The notes under the pieces: model-generated
What the model was told of the DNA's origin: nothing
Databases searched by the model: none
What the model saw: only the letters and a program-made list of their open reading frames with translations
Translations under genes and position numbers: made by a program
In this document: one piece after another, positions 33,962 through 42,882 of the stretch
How positions within the stretch are numbered: the first letter of the stretch is position 1
Layout: each line of letters starts with the position of its first letter
Source of the DNA: PALSA-600 sp963842335
Lineage (GTDB): Bacteria > Actinomycetota > Thermoleophilia > Gaiellales > Gaiellaceae
Direction of reading: 5' to 3'
DNA length: 64,000 nucleotides
NCBI GenBank assembly: GCA_963842335.1
Contig: CAWJGF010000003.1
Coordinates: 248,001 to 312,000 of the forward strand

Positions 33962-35629
33962 ATGGACACGACGATGCCCTCGTCGCTGGAGATCGCGCAG
34001 CAGGCGAAGCTCCGGCCGATCACCGAGATCGCCGCGCTGGCGGGTCTCGAGCCCGACGAAATCGAGTCGTACGGCCGCTACAAGGCGAAGGTCGACCTCT
34101 CGGTACTCGACCGTCTGGCAGCAAAGGCAGACGGCAAGCTGATCGACGTCACAGCGATCACGCCGACCAAGGCAGGCGAGGGCAAGACGACGACGTCGGT
34201 CTCCCTCACACAGGGCCTCGGCCACCTCGGGCGCTCGGTGGCGCTGTGCCTGCGCGAGGCCTCGCTCGGGCCCGTCTTCGGGATCAAGGGCGGCGCGGCA
34301 GGCGGCGGCTATACGCAGGTCGTACCCATGGAGGACCTGAACCTCCACTTCACGGGCGACATCCACGCCATCGGCGCGGCGAACAATCTGCTCGCGGCAA
34401 TGCTCGAGGCGCACATCTTGCACGGCAACAAGCTCGGGATCGACCCGCTCTCGGTCAGCTGGCGCCGCTGCATCGACATCAACGACCGCGCGCTGCGCGA
34501 CGTTGCGATCGGCCTCGGCGGGAAGGCGAACGGGTATCCGCGCCAGACCGGCTTCGACATCACGGCCGCGTCCGAGGTGATGGCGATCGCCGCGGTCGCA
34601 TCGGATCTCCGCGATCTCCGCGAGCGTCTCGGAGCGATCACGGTCGCGAACTCCTACGAGGGCGAGCCCGTCACCGCCGAGCAGCTGCGCTCAGCGGGCT
34701 CGATGACGGTACTGCTGAAGGAGACGATCAAGCCGAACCTCGTGCAGACGCTCGAAGGACAGCCGGCGTTCGTGCACTGCGGGCCGTTCGCGAACATCGC
34801 CCACGGCAACAACTCGGTCGTGGCCGATCGCGTCGCCTTGAAGCTCGCCGACTACGTCGTCACCGAGAGCGGTTTCGGCTCCGACATGGGCATGGAGAAG
34901 TTCTTCGACATCGTGTGCCGGCTCGGCAACCTCCGGCCCGACGCGGTCGTGCTCGTCGCAACGGTGAAGGCGCTGAAGCACCACGCCAACGACCCGGACG
35001 GCGGTGCGGACGCGATCGAGATCGGCGGCGCGAACCTCGCGCGGCACCTTTCGATCGTCCGCGAGTTCGGCTTGAATGCAGTCGTCGCCGTGAACCGTTT
35101 CCCGGGCGACACGGAGGACGAAGTGGAGCTCGTTCGAACGATCGCGCTCGAGCACGGCGCCTACGCCGCCGAGGTCAACGACGGCTTCAGCCGGGGAGGC
35201 GCAGGCGCTGCGGCACTCGCCGAAGCGGTCGTCGCCGCAGCGGATGAGCCTGCGAGCTTCGATTTCCTCTATCCGCTCGACGCCCCGATCGAGGACAAGA
35301 TCGAGGCAATCGCACGACGCGCCTACGGTGCCGACGGTGTCTTCCTGCAACCGGCTGCACGCGCGAAGATCAACGTGTTCAACAAGGCGGGCCTCGACCG
35401 CCTGCCGATCTGCATGGCGAAGACCCACCTCTCCCTCTCCCACGACCCGACGCTCGCGAACGCGCCGACCGGCTTCACGGTCGGCGTCCGTGACCTGAGG
35501 GCATACACCGGCGCGGGCTGGATCGTGGCGCTCTGCGGCGACATGCAGACCATGCCAGGCCTCGGCAAGACGCCAGCCGCCTTCGACGTCGACATCGACG
35601 AGCACGGCGAGACGGTTGGCCTCTTCTAA
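33962..35629 (+). CDS. fhs: Formate-tetrahydrofolate ligase
   Basis: 555 residues, normal length. The ATP-binding motif is ITPTKAGEGKTTTSVSLTQGL, followed by LREASLGPVFGIKGGAAGGGYTQVVPMEDLNLHFTGDIHAI and NNSVVADRVALKLADYVVTESGFGSDMGMEKFFDI. The enzyme interconverts formate, ATP and THF with 10-formyl-THF. In this setting it likely runs toward formate and ATP from betaine-derived C1 units, feeding the formate dehydrogenase at 48.6 kb; the direction is inference. It leads an operon with the betaine importer. Confidence 0.95.
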   Translation: MDTTMPSSLEIAQQAKLRPITEIAALAGLEPDEIESYGRYKAKVDLSVLDRLAAKADGKLIDVTAITPTKAGEGKTTTSVSLTQGLGHLGRSVALCLREASLGPVFGIKGGAAGGGYTQVVPMEDLNLHFTGDIHAIGAANNLLAAMLEAHILHGNKLGIDPLSVSWRRCIDINDRALRDVAIGLGGKANGYPRQTGFDITAASEVMAIAAVASDLRDLRERLGAITVANSYEGEPVTAEQLRSAGSMTVLLKETIKPNLVQTLEGQPAFVHCGPFANIAHGNNSVVADRVALKLADYVVTESGFGSDMGMEKFFDIVCRLGNLRPDAVVLVATVKALKHHANDPDGGADAIEIGGANLARHLSIVREFGLNAVVAVNRFPGDTEDEVELVRTIALEHGAYAAEVNDGFSRGGAGAAALAEAVVAAADEPASFDFLYPLDAPIEDKIEAIARRAYGADGVFLQPAARAKINVFNKAGLDRLPICMAKTHLSLSHDPTLANAPTGFTVGVRDLRAYTGAGWIVALCGDMQTMPGLGKTPAAFDVDIDEHGETVGLF

Positions 35630-36671
35630 CGGCACCATCGCCGCCGCCGCGCCGCTGATCAAGGCGGAGGGGATCTGGAAGATCTTCGGCAAGAACGCGG
35701 GCAAGGTGATCGGCACGCCCGATGCCGACCTGCCCCGCGCCGAGCTGCGGGCGAAGACGGGCTGCGTCGCGGCGGTGAAGGACGTGTCGTTCGACGTCTA
35801 TCCCGGCGAGATCTTCGTCGTGATGGGCCTCTCGGGCTCCGGCAAGTCGACACTCGTCCGCACACTGATCCGGCTGATCGAGCCGACCGCGGGTCGGGTA
35901 GAGATCGACGGCCGGGACGTCACGGCCGCAAGCCGCGACGAGCTGCTGCAGCTGCGGCGGCACACCTCGTCGATGGTGTTTCAGCACTTCGGCCTGCTGG
36001 CGCACCGCAGCGTGATCGACAACGTCGCGTTCGGGCTCGAAGTGCAGGGCAAGCCGAAGGCGGAGCGGCTTGCGCGCGCCGACGAGGTGCTGCACCTCGT
36101 CGGCCTGGAGGACGCGGCGAACCAGTTTCCCGACGAGCTCTCGGGCGGCATGCAGCAGCGCGTCGGGCTTGCCCGCGCCTTCGCGGTCGATCCCAAGGTG
36201 ATGCTCTACGACGAGCCGTTCAGCGCCCTCGACCCGCTGATCCGCCGCGACATGCAGGACGAGGTGATCCGTCTGCAGCACGAGACCGGCAAGACGATGG
36301 TCTTCATCACGCACGATCTGCCCGAGGCGCTGCGGCTGGGCGACCGGATCGCGATCATGCGCGACGGACGAATCGTCCAGCTCGGCACGCCGGAGGACCT
36401 CGTCGGCTCGCCGGCCGACGACTACGTCGCCAACTTCGTGCGCGACATCCCGCGCAGCCACGTGCTGACGCTGCGCTGGATCATGCGCGACGCAAGGCCA
36501 GGAGAGGAAGACGGCCCGAGGCTGGACGTTTCGACTCCCGTCCGCAAGGCTGTCCCCGTGATCGCCGCCAGCGAGCGTCCTGTCTGCGCCGTCGAGGACG
36601 GCCGGGTGGTCGGAGTCGTCGACAAAGCCGCCGTCCTGAACGCCATCGCCGGCGAGGGCGAAGCCGACTAA
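35616..36671 (+). CDS. opuAA: Glycine betaine/proline betaine ABC transporter ATPase (OpuAA/ProV)
   Basis: 351 residues. The ProV-type opening (IWKIFGKNAGKVIG, then TGCVAAVKDVSFDVYPGEIFVVMGLSGSGKSTLVRTL) carries Walker A; the signature is LSGGMQQRVGLARAF, Walker B is VMLYDEPFSALDP, and the H-loop is VFITHDLPEAL. A shortened CBS-like tail follows (PVIAASERPVCAVEDGRVVGVVDKAAVLNAI). The TTG at 35616 overlaps the fhs end by 14 bases. Confidence 0.9.
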   Translation: MASSNGTIAAAAPLIKAEGIWKIFGKNAGKVIGTPDADLPRAELRAKTGCVAAVKDVSFDVYPGEIFVVMGLSGSGKSTLVRTLIRLIEPTAGRVEIDGRDVTAASRDELLQLRRHTSSMVFQHFGLLAHRSVIDNVAFGLEVQGKPKAERLARADEVLHLVGLEDAANQFPDELSGGMQQRVGLARAFAVDPKVMLYDEPFSALDPLIRRDMQDEVIRLQHETGKTMVFITHDLPEALRLGDRIAIMRDGRIVQLGTPEDLVGSPADDYVANFVRDIPRSHVLTLRWIMRDARPGEEDGPRLDVSTPVRKAVPVIAASERPVCAVEDGRVVGVVDKAAVLNAIAGEGEAD

Positions 36672-38641
36672 TGGCCGTCGCCGAGACCGTCCGCCCTGCG
36701 CCGCGGGCGCTTCCCGCTCCGTGGTGGCGCGGGAAGGCGGGCCTCGCCGTCCTGGTCGTGCTCGGCATGCTCTTCGCCTACTTCCGCTGGAAGAACGCCT
36801 GGGCCTGGCCCTCGGCGCTGACCTGGAACTCGCTCTCGCCGCATCTCGACCGCTTCCAGATCTGGCTCTCGGACAACCGCAACCTGCCGCACCCGAACAT
36901 CGCGTTCCGGGTCTTCAACGGCTTTGCGAACCTTCTCGACGATTTCGTCTCCTGGCTGACGCGGTTCTTCTATTTCCTCAAGTGGTCGGGCACGGCGGCG
37001 CTCGGCACGCTGATCGTCCTCCGCTTCGGGGGTCGCAAGGCAGCCCTCGGGACCTTCCTGGCGTTCGTGAGCTTCGCCGTGCTCGGTCTCTGGGACGACG
37101 CCGTCCTGACCTTCTCGCTGATGTTCGCCGCGGTCGGCATGTCGCTCGTCGTGGGCGTGCCGCTCGGCATCGTGGCCGGGCGCTCGGCACGGTTCAACTC
37201 GGCGATCACCCCGGTGCTCGATGCGATGCAGATCATCCCGGCTTTCGCCTATCTGATCCCGGTCGTGATTCTCTTCTCGGTCGGGCCGGGTGCCGCGGTC
37301 GTTACGACGATGATCTACGCCGTCCCACCGGCGATCCGCATCACGTCACTCGGTATCCGCGGCGTCGCGGCGAACACCGTCGAGGCGGCGACTGCTCTCG
37401 GGGCAACACGGTGGCAGGTGCTGTCGAAGGTGCAGCTTCCGCTCGCGCGGCGCATGCTTCTCCTCTCGGTGAACCAGACGATCCTCTTTGCGCTCTCGAT
37501 GGTCGTGATCGCCGGCTTGATCGGGGGCGCGGGGCTTGGTGACGCCGTCACGAACGGTCTGTACACCGACCCGGCCTTCGCGATCTTCGCGGGCGCCGCG
37601 ATCGTGATCATGGCGATCGCTCTCGACCGCTCGACCGAGGCGATGGCAAACCGCACCGATCCGGCGAAGCGGCACCTGACCTCGCAGAAGGCCCGTGTCC
37701 TGCGCATGTACACCGCCGCCTGCGTGGTGGCGGTCGTCCTTGCCGCCGCGCTCGGCCACGTCTTCGGCGCCGGCACCGTCTGGTCGCGCTGGACTGCGCA
37801 GGACTGGCTCCGCGTCTACGTCCAGCGGGGGCTCGACTACATCCAGAACCCCAGCACGTTCCTCTTCCGCGACCTCACGAACCCGACCGGCGACTTCATC
37901 GTCCAGCACGGGATCCAACCACTTCGCACCTTCTTCATCTCGACACCCTGGCCGGCGACGCTCGTGGGACTCGTCGTGCTCGCGTTCCTGCTCAGCGGCC
38001 CGAGGCGCGCGCTCGTCGCTGCGCTGATGCTGTTCATCGTCGGCCTCGTCGGCGAGTGGACGAACGCGATGGACACGTTCTCGCAGGTGCTGGTCGCGAC
38101 CGTGCTGACCGTGATCATCGGGCTCACGATCGGGGTGCTCGCGGCAGAGAACCGCACGGTCGCGCGCATCACCCGGCCGATGAACGACGTGCTTCAGACG
38201 TTGCCGCAACTCGTCTACATCATCCCGTTCATCTATCTAATGCCAGTCTCCGGCGTCCCAGGTGTTGTGGCTGCCGTGCTCTACGCCTCACCGGTGATGA
38301 TCCGGCTCGTCCAACGCGGCGTCGAAGACGTCTCGCCCGAGTCGATCGAAGCGGCGAAATCGTTCGGCGCCACCCGGCTGCAAGTGCTGTTGAAGGTCAA
38401 GATCCCGCTCGCTCGCGACGCGATCATGCTGGGCGTCAACCAGGCGATCATCATGGTGCTGGCCGTCGTCGTGATCGGTGGGCTCGTCGGCTCCGGCGCG
38501 CTCGGCTATGAAGTCGCGCAAGGGCTGCAACGAAACGAATTCGGGCAGGGGGTGATCGCCTCGATCGCGATCCTCGCGCTCGGTATCGCGCTCGATCGGG
38601 TCACTCAGGGCCGGGGTGCGGCACGTGCACGGAGCAACTGA
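36671..38641 (+). CDS. opuAB: Glycine betaine ABC transporter permease, fused double permease (OpuAB/ProW type)
   Basis: 656 residues containing two copies of the ProW permease domain. Copy 1 covers about residues 140-320 with TVEAATALGATRWQVLSKVQLPLARRMLLLSVNQTI. Copy 2 covers about residues 470-645 with SIEAAKSFGATRLQVLLKVKIPLARDAIMLGVNQAI. Each carries the EAA loop that contacts the ATPase. Usual ProW proteins have one domain and dimerise, so this is a fused pair. The ATG overlaps the ATPase stop (TAATG). Confidence 0.92.
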   Translation: MAVAETVRPAPRALPAPWWRGKAGLAVLVVLGMLFAYFRWKNAWAWPSALTWNSLSPHLDRFQIWLSDNRNLPHPNIAFRVFNGFANLLDDFVSWLTRFFYFLKWSGTAALGTLIVLRFGGRKAALGTFLAFVSFAVLGLWDDAVLTFSLMFAAVGMSLVVGVPLGIVAGRSARFNSAITPVLDAMQIIPAFAYLIPVVILFSVGPGAAVVTTMIYAVPPAIRITSLGIRGVAANTVEAATALGATRWQVLSKVQLPLARRMLLLSVNQTILFALSMVVIAGLIGGAGLGDAVTNGLYTDPAFAIFAGAAIVIMAIALDRSTEAMANRTDPAKRHLTSQKARVLRMYTAACVVAVVLAAALGHVFGAGTVWSRWTAQDWLRVYVQRGLDYIQNPSTFLFRDLTNPTGDFIVQHGIQPLRTFFISTPWPATLVGLVVLAFLLSGPRRALVAALMLFIVGLVGEWTNAMDTFSQVLVATVLTVIIGLTIGVLAAENRTVARITRPMNDVLQTLPQLVYIIPFIYLMPVSGVPGVVAAVLYASPVMIRLVQRGVEDVSPESIEAAKSFGATRLQVLLKVKIPLARDAIMLGVNQAIIMVLAVVVIGGLVGSGALGYEVAQGLQRNEFGQGVIASIAILALGIALDRVTQGRGAARARSN

Positions 38642-38659
38642 GTCGTCATGTCATTCACG

Positions 38660-38668
38660 AAGGAGGAG
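38660..38668 (+). promoter_or_regulatory. Strong ribosome binding site AAGGAGGAG that sets the binding-protein start
   Basis: AAGGAGGAG lies 3 bases before the ATG at 38672, with the GGAGG core 4-7 bases away, and inside the alternative longer frame from 38648. This favours 38672 as the true start. Confidence 0.6.
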
Positions 38669-38671
38669 CGG

Positions 38672-39649
38672 ATGTCGAAGGGGTTGAAAGGCCGCAGGCT
38701 CGCGGCAGTCGTGGGCTTGCTGGCGGTTGCGGCGGCGGCGACGGCAGTGCTTGCCGCCGGCCCGGCCGGGGCGCGCAACACCGCGAAGTGCGGGACGGTG
38801 ACGCTGAACGAGCAGGCCTGGGCCGGCTCGACCGCCAACACGTACGTCGCGAAGGCCGTGCTCGAAGGAATGGGCTGCAAGGTCAACATCACGCAGATCG
38901 CCGAGATCCCCGTCTACCAGGCGCTCGCCAACGGCAAGAGCGACGCAGTCCTCGAGGACTGGCAGCACGTCGCGCAGTACAAGCAGTACATCGACAAGCA
39001 GCACACTGTCGTCGCGGGCGGCCCCAACGGCGTCGTCGGCCACATCGGCTGGTACATCCCCACGTACCTGATGAAGGCGCATCCCGAGTTCGCGACGTGG
39101 AAGGGACTGAAGGGCAAGGAGTCGCTCTTCAAGAGCCCCGAATCCGGTTCACAGGGAATGTTCCTCGGTGGTGACCCGTCCTACGTGCAGAAGGACTCGC
39201 AACTGATCCAGGCGCTCGGACTGAACTTCAAGTTCGTCAGCGTCGGCGCCGAGCCCGCGCAGGTCGCGCGCTGGAGCCAGCTGTACAAGCAGCACAAGGC
39301 AGTCATCTTCTACTGGTACACGCCCCAGTACCTGAACACGGAGTACCAGCTCTCCGAGGTCAAGTTGCCGCCGCGCTTCCCGGGCTGCCAGGACGACGCG
39401 AAGTCGGCCGGCAATGTCAAGCAGTACAAGTGCGCGTACGGCAACACCGTGATCGAGAAGGTGTTCAGCAAGAAGTTCGCAACGAGCGGCTCGCCCGCGT
39501 ATCCGGTGCTGAAGCGGTTCTCGTGGTCGAATCAGGATCAGGAGGTCGTCGCCAAGTGGATCGCAGGCGACCACATGAACCCGGACAAGGCCGGGCAGAA
39601 GTGGGTTGCGGCGAACAAGGCGACGGTCAACAAGTGGCTCGGCAAATAG
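38672..39649 (+). CDS. opuAC: Glycine betaine ABC transporter substrate-binding protein (OpuAC/ProX type)
   Basis: 325 residues. A signal peptide (MSKGLKGRRLAAVVGLLAVAAAATAVLAAGPAGA) is followed by the mature domain KCGTVTLNEQAWAGSTANTYVAKAVLEGMGCKV, with IPVYQALANGKSDAVLEDWQHV and VIFYWYTPQYL. Aromatic residues in AWAG, EDWQ, IGWYIP and FYWYTP could supply the cation-pi cage used by this family for quaternary amines. There is no lipobox Cys at the cleavage site. It is the last gene of the fhs-opu operon, followed by a strong hairpin. Confidence 0.9.
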   Translation: MSKGLKGRRLAAVVGLLAVAAAATAVLAAGPAGARNTAKCGTVTLNEQAWAGSTANTYVAKAVLEGMGCKVNITQIAEIPVYQALANGKSDAVLEDWQHVAQYKQYIDKQHTVVAGGPNGVVGHIGWYIPTYLMKAHPEFATWKGLKGKESLFKSPESGSQGMFLGGDPSYVQKDSQLIQALGLNFKFVSVGAEPAQVARWSQLYKQHKAVIFYWYTPQYLNTEYQLSEVKLPPRFPGCQDDAKSAGNVKQYKCAYGNTVIEKVFSKKFATSGSPAYPVLKRFSWSNQDQEVVAKWIAGDHMNPDKAGQKWVAANKATVNKWLGK

Positions 39650-39673
39650 CCGGCTCGCTGACCTAGCTCGAAT

Positions 39674-39701
39674 GCGAGGGGCGCCTGCGGGCGCCCCTCG
39701 C
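39674..39701. terminator. Strong hairpin terminator between opuAC and the DMT transporter gene
   Basis: Perfect 12-base arms (GCGAGGGGCGCC / GGCGCCCCTCGC) around a TGCG loop, 24 bases after the opuAC stop, followed by CCGTTTCG. The genes converge here, so it can serve both directions. Confidence 0.8.
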
Positions 39702-39736
39702 CGTTTCGAGCAGGCCCGGTTCGGGAGGGCGAACGC

Positions 39737-40555
39737 TCAGCGCGCAAGCAGCGCTACCCCCACGACGACGAGCACGGCGCCCGCGATCCGGCCCGGCCCC
39801 ACTCGCTCCTTCAACACCACTGCCGCGAGCGCTGCAGCAATGACGACGCTCGTCTCGCGCACCGCGGCGACAGACGCGGCGGACGCGCGCTGGAGCGCCG
39901 CGAGCACGAGCGCATAGGCCGCGAAGGTCGCGAGCCCCGCTATGACGGTCGACGGACCGACGGCCGCGCGAACCGCGGCACCGCCCTTGAAGCGCACGAC
40001 GACTCCCGCGTAGATGATCGCAGGGCCGAGCATCGAGAGCTCGAGGTACGGGATTGGTCTTGCGAACTGCACGCCGTGCTGGTCGACCAGCGTGTAGCCG
40101 GCGATACAGAGTGCGATCATCAGCCCGAAGACGAGCGGGCGCCAGGCGGTGTTCCGCAGCCCGCGTACGAGCAGGACGCCGGCGACGACGAGCAAGACGG
40201 CGGCGGCCTGGCTCCACGACGTGGAGCGTCCGATGGCGACGACGCCGATAACCAGTACCAGCACGGGCGCGCCGCCGCGTGCGACGGGATAGACGACGGA
40301 GAGCGGCGCCCGACGGTAGGCGGCCGCGAGCAACGCGAAGTAGGCGATCTCGAGTAGGCCGCTGGCGACGAGCCAGGGCCAGACACCGCTGTCGACTCGC
40401 CAGACGATGATCGCGACCGGCGCGAACGCGACCTCGGCGACGATCAACGCAACCGCGGTCGCCGACTCGACGTCCGGAGCCCGCGCGAGCAGCAGGTTCC
40501 AGACCGCATGGAGCCCGGCGGCTCCGAGCGCGAACGCGAGGGCCGTCGTCGGCAT
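39737..40555 (-). CDS. EamA/DMT-superfamily transporter
   Basis: 272 residues with about ten hydrophobic segments arranged as two EamA repeats. The first ends with AYRRAPLSVVYPVARGGAPVLVLVIGVV and the second with ALQRASAASVAAVRETSVVIAAALAAVVLKERVGPGRIAGAVLVVVGVALL. The family exports amino acids, nucleosides or other metabolites; the substrate is unknown. The ATG at 40555 has a TACCGT box 6 bases upstream that overlaps the divergent gene's -10. Confidence 0.85.
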   Translation of the reverse strand: MPTTALAFALGAAGLHAVWNLLLARAPDVESATAVALIVAEVAFAPVAIIVWRVDSGVWPWLVASGLLEIAYFALLAAAYRRAPLSVVYPVARGGAPVLVLVIGVVAIGRSTSWSQAAAVLLVVAGVLLVRGLRNTAWRPLVFGLMIALCIAGYTLVDQHGVQFARPIPYLELSMLGPAIIYAGVVVRFKGGAAVRAAVGPSTVIAGLATFAAYALVLAALQRASAASVAAVRETSVVIAAALAAVVLKERVGPGRIAGAVLVVVGVALLAR

Positions 40556-40561
40556 GCGCCG

Positions 40562-40571
40562 ACGGTACGCT
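40562..40571. promoter_or_regulatory. Overlapping divergent -10 boxes (TACCGT minus, TACGCT plus) sharing one TA
   Basis: TACCGT on the minus strand (40562-40567) lies 6 bases before the DMT gene and TACGCT on the plus strand (40566-40571) lies 9 bases before the HAD gene. The two boxes share the TA at 40566-40567, so only 25 bases separate the two start codons. Confidence 0.5.
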
Positions 40572-40580
40572 CACCCGCGG

Positions 40581-41213
40581 ATGACCGCCACCGCAATCGC
40601 GTTCGACTTCAACGGCACGCTCTCGAACGACGAGCCTGTGCTGCTGGCGGTCTATCAGGAGCTCTTCGCCGAGCACGGGCGCCCGCTGTCCGAGGCGGAG
40701 TACTACGAGCACCTCGCCGGCCACACGGACGAGGAGATGTTCTCGCGCTGGCTCGGACACGCTGATCCCGCGCTGATCGCCGACCGGGTCGACCGCTACA
40801 TCGCTCGCGTCTCCGACGGCTCGACGGTTGACGAGGAGACGCGTGCTGCGGTCCGGTTCGCCGCAGCGCGCGTTCCGGTGGCGATCGTCTCGGCGGCGAT
40901 TCGCAGCGAGATCGACGCGGTCGTCGCTGCGGCCGGGATCCTCGATTCGATCACGCTGATCGTCGCGCAGGACGACGTTCAGCAGGGCAAGCCTCACCCC
41001 GAGTGCTATCTCACGGCTGCGCGCCTGCTCGGCGTCGAGGTCGCAGACGTGCTCGTCTTCGAGGACACCGACGTGGGCTTGGCCGCGGCAATGGCCGCGG
41101 GGGCCCGCGTCGTCGGGCTGACGCGGACGGTCGGCGCCGAGCGCCTGGCAGCGGCGGACGAGCTGGTCGAGCGCATCGACGTGCCGCTGCTGGAGCGTCT
41201 CCTGTGCTCGTGA
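40581..41213 (+). CDS. HAD-superfamily phosphatase (beta-phosphoglucomutase-like)
   Basis: 210 residues. HAD motif I is IAFDFNGTLSND, motif II VAIVSAA, motif III lysine in DDVQQGKPHPECYLTAA, and motif IV VLVFEDTDVGLAAAMAAGARVVG. It resembles GPH/beta-PGM-type phosphatases acting on small sugar or glycerol phosphates. It overlaps the GDPD gene by 10 bases, so phosphate-ester turnover is a shared theme. Confidence 0.87.
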   Translation: MTATAIAFDFNGTLSNDEPVLLAVYQELFAEHGRPLSEAEYYEHLAGHTDEEMFSRWLGHADPALIADRVDRYIARVSDGSTVDEETRAAVRFAAARVPVAIVSAAIRSEIDAVVAAAGILDSITLIVAQDDVQQGKPHPECYLTAARLLGVEVADVLVFEDTDVGLAAAMAAGARVVGLTRTVGAERLAAADELVERIDVPLLERLLCS

Positions 41214-41806
41214 TCGCTCACCGCGGCGCCTCGTTCGAGCGTCCGGAGAACACCCTCCCTGCCTTCGAGCGAGCGATCGAGCTGGGCGCCGACTACGTCG
41301 AGTTCGACGTGCATGCCGACCGCAACGACAACCTCGTCGTGACGCACGATCCACCGCGCAGCGGCACGTACCCACGGCTCGAGGAGGTGCTCGACCTCTG
41401 CCGTGACCGGATCGGCGTCATGGTGGAGCTGAAACGGCCGAGCCGGTATCGCGGCATCGTCCCGCGCGCGCTCGCGCTGATGCGCGACGACGATGTGCTC
41501 GTGTGCTTTCAGCGGCGGGCGCTCGAAGAGGCGCGCGCGCTGCGACCCGCAATCCGCACGATCCAGCACGTCGGCTTCGGCGTCTCGATTCGCCGCGCGG
41601 CGGGCGCATGGGCGGCCGGGTTCCAGAACGAGCGCGTGACCTCGCGCGGGCTCGAGGCGGCGCGCCGGCTCGGCCTCGAGACGACCGTGTACACCGTGAA
41701 CGACGAGGCGCGGCTCGGCGAGCTCGAGCGACTCGGCGTCTCAGGGGTCTTTACGGATTGTCCGGATCGAGCACTGGCAGTGCTGGCCCGTCATCCGGCA
41801 GGCTGA
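41204..41806 (+). CDS. ugpQ: Glycerophosphodiester phosphodiesterase (GDPD)
   Basis: 200 residues, compact GDPD TIM-barrel. LVIAHRGASFERPENTLPAF carries the His/Arg and Glu of the active site, YVEFDVHADRNDNLVVTHDP carries the Glu-Asp metal ligands and second catalytic His, and VMVELKRP follows. It cleaves glycerophosphodiesters such as glycerophosphocholine to sn-glycerol 3-phosphate and the alcohol. GlpD at 46.8 kb could use the glycerol phosphate. GTG 41204 or GTG 41210 may be the start. The 3' end overlaps the convergent potA-like gene by 56 bases. Confidence 0.9.
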   Translation: MLVIAHRGASFERPENTLPAFERAIELGADYVEFDVHADRNDNLVVTHDPPRSGTYPRLEEVLDLCRDRIGVMVELKRPSRYRGIVPRALALMRDDDVLVCFQRRALEEARALRPAIRTIQHVGFGVSIRRAAGAWAAGFQNERVTSRGLEAARRLGLETTVYTVNDEARLGELERLGVSGVFTDCPDRALAVLARHPAG

Positions 41807-42878
41807 GCAGCTTCGCCCCCTCGGCCGGCACGCGAGCGATGACGCGCGCCCCCACGGGGAGCGCCGCAGCACGCGCGGTCGACATGTCGGCGATCAGGCC
41901 TGACCCGGCGGTGTTCACCTTCAACCGCGTCACCGGGCCGAGGAAGGTCTGCGTCAGCACCTCGCCGACAAGGACGTTGCCACCGGCCGATGTTCCGTCG
42001 GGCGTCGTGCCGTTCGTCGACGCCTCGACCTCGAGCGACTCCGGACGGATCAGCACGAGCACGCGCTCGCCGTCCCGCCGGCCCCGGGCCGCGTCGAGCC
42101 TGAGGCGAGTGCCGGCATGGTCGATCTCGCCCGACGTGCCGTCGACGACGGTCGACTCGAGACGGTTCATCGTGCCGATGAACTCGGCCACGAACGGGGT
42201 CGCGGGCGCTGTGTACATCTCGGATGGGGTTCCCATCTGCTCGATCACCCCGCCGTACATCACCGCGACGTGGTCAGAGACTGCAAGTGCCTCTTCCTGG
42301 TCGTGCGTGACGTAGAGCGTCGTGATCCCGAGGTCGAGCTGGATGCGGCGGATCTCCTCACGGAGCTGCACCCGGACCTTCGCGTCGAGTGCGGAGAGCG
42401 GCTCGTCGAGCAGGAGCACGCGCGGCTCGATCGCGAGCGCACGTGCCAGCGCGACTCGCTGCTGCATGCCACCGGAGAGCTGATGCGGGTACCGATCGAC
42501 GGCATGGCTGAGCCCGACGAGCTCGAGCAGCTCGTCGACGCGCCCCGCCCGGTCGCCCTTGCTCTTGCCGCGGATCTTCAAGCCGAACTCGACGTTCTGA
42601 CGTGCGGTCATGTTCGGGAACAGCGAGTAAGCCTGGAACACCATTCCCATGTCGCGCTTGTTGGGCGCGACGTTCGTCACGTCCTTGCCGTCGACGATGA
42701 TGCGGCCGTCATTCGGACGGTCGAAGCCGGCGACGAGCCGCAGCGCAGTGGTCTTGCCGCATCCGGACGGGCCGAGCAGCGAGAGGAACTCGCCCTCGCC
42801 GAGCGCGATGTTGATGCCGTTGAGCGCCTTCACGGTTCCGAAGTCACGGTGCAGGTTCTGCAGTTCGAGGAATGCCAT
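41751..42878 (-). CDS. PotA-like ABC importer ATPase (spermidine/putrescine/iron group)
   Basis: 375 residues. Walker A is LLGPSGCGKTTALRLVAGF, the signature is LSGGMQQRVALARALA, Walker B is LLLDEPLSALDAKVR, and the H-loop is LYVTHDQEEAL. A C-terminal TOBE/OB regulatory domain follows (IRPESLEVEAS... GEVLTQTFLGPVTRLKV). It works with the two permeases and binding protein encoded upstream. The substrate is not evident from sequence; polyamines, choline-type compounds or glycerophosphodiesters are options. Confidence 0.88.
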   Translation of the reverse strand: MAFLELQNLHRDFGTVKALNGINIALGEGEFLSLLGPSGCGKTTALRLVAGFDRPNDGRIIVDGKDVTNVAPNKRDMGMVFQAYSLFPNMTARQNVEFGLKIRGKSKGDRAGRVDELLELVGLSHAVDRYPHQLSGGMQQRVALARALAIEPRVLLLDEPLSALDAKVRVQLREEIRRIQLDLGITTLYVTHDQEEALAVSDHVAVMYGGVIEQMGTPSEMYTAPATPFVAEFIGTMNRLESTVVDGTSGEIDHAGTRLRLDAARGRRDGERVLVLIRPESLEVEASTNGTTPDGTSAGGNVLVGEVLTQTFLGPVTRLKVNTAGSGLIADMSTARAAALPVGARVIARVPAEGAKLLSLPDDGPALPVLDPDNP

Positions 42879-42882
42879 CTCG

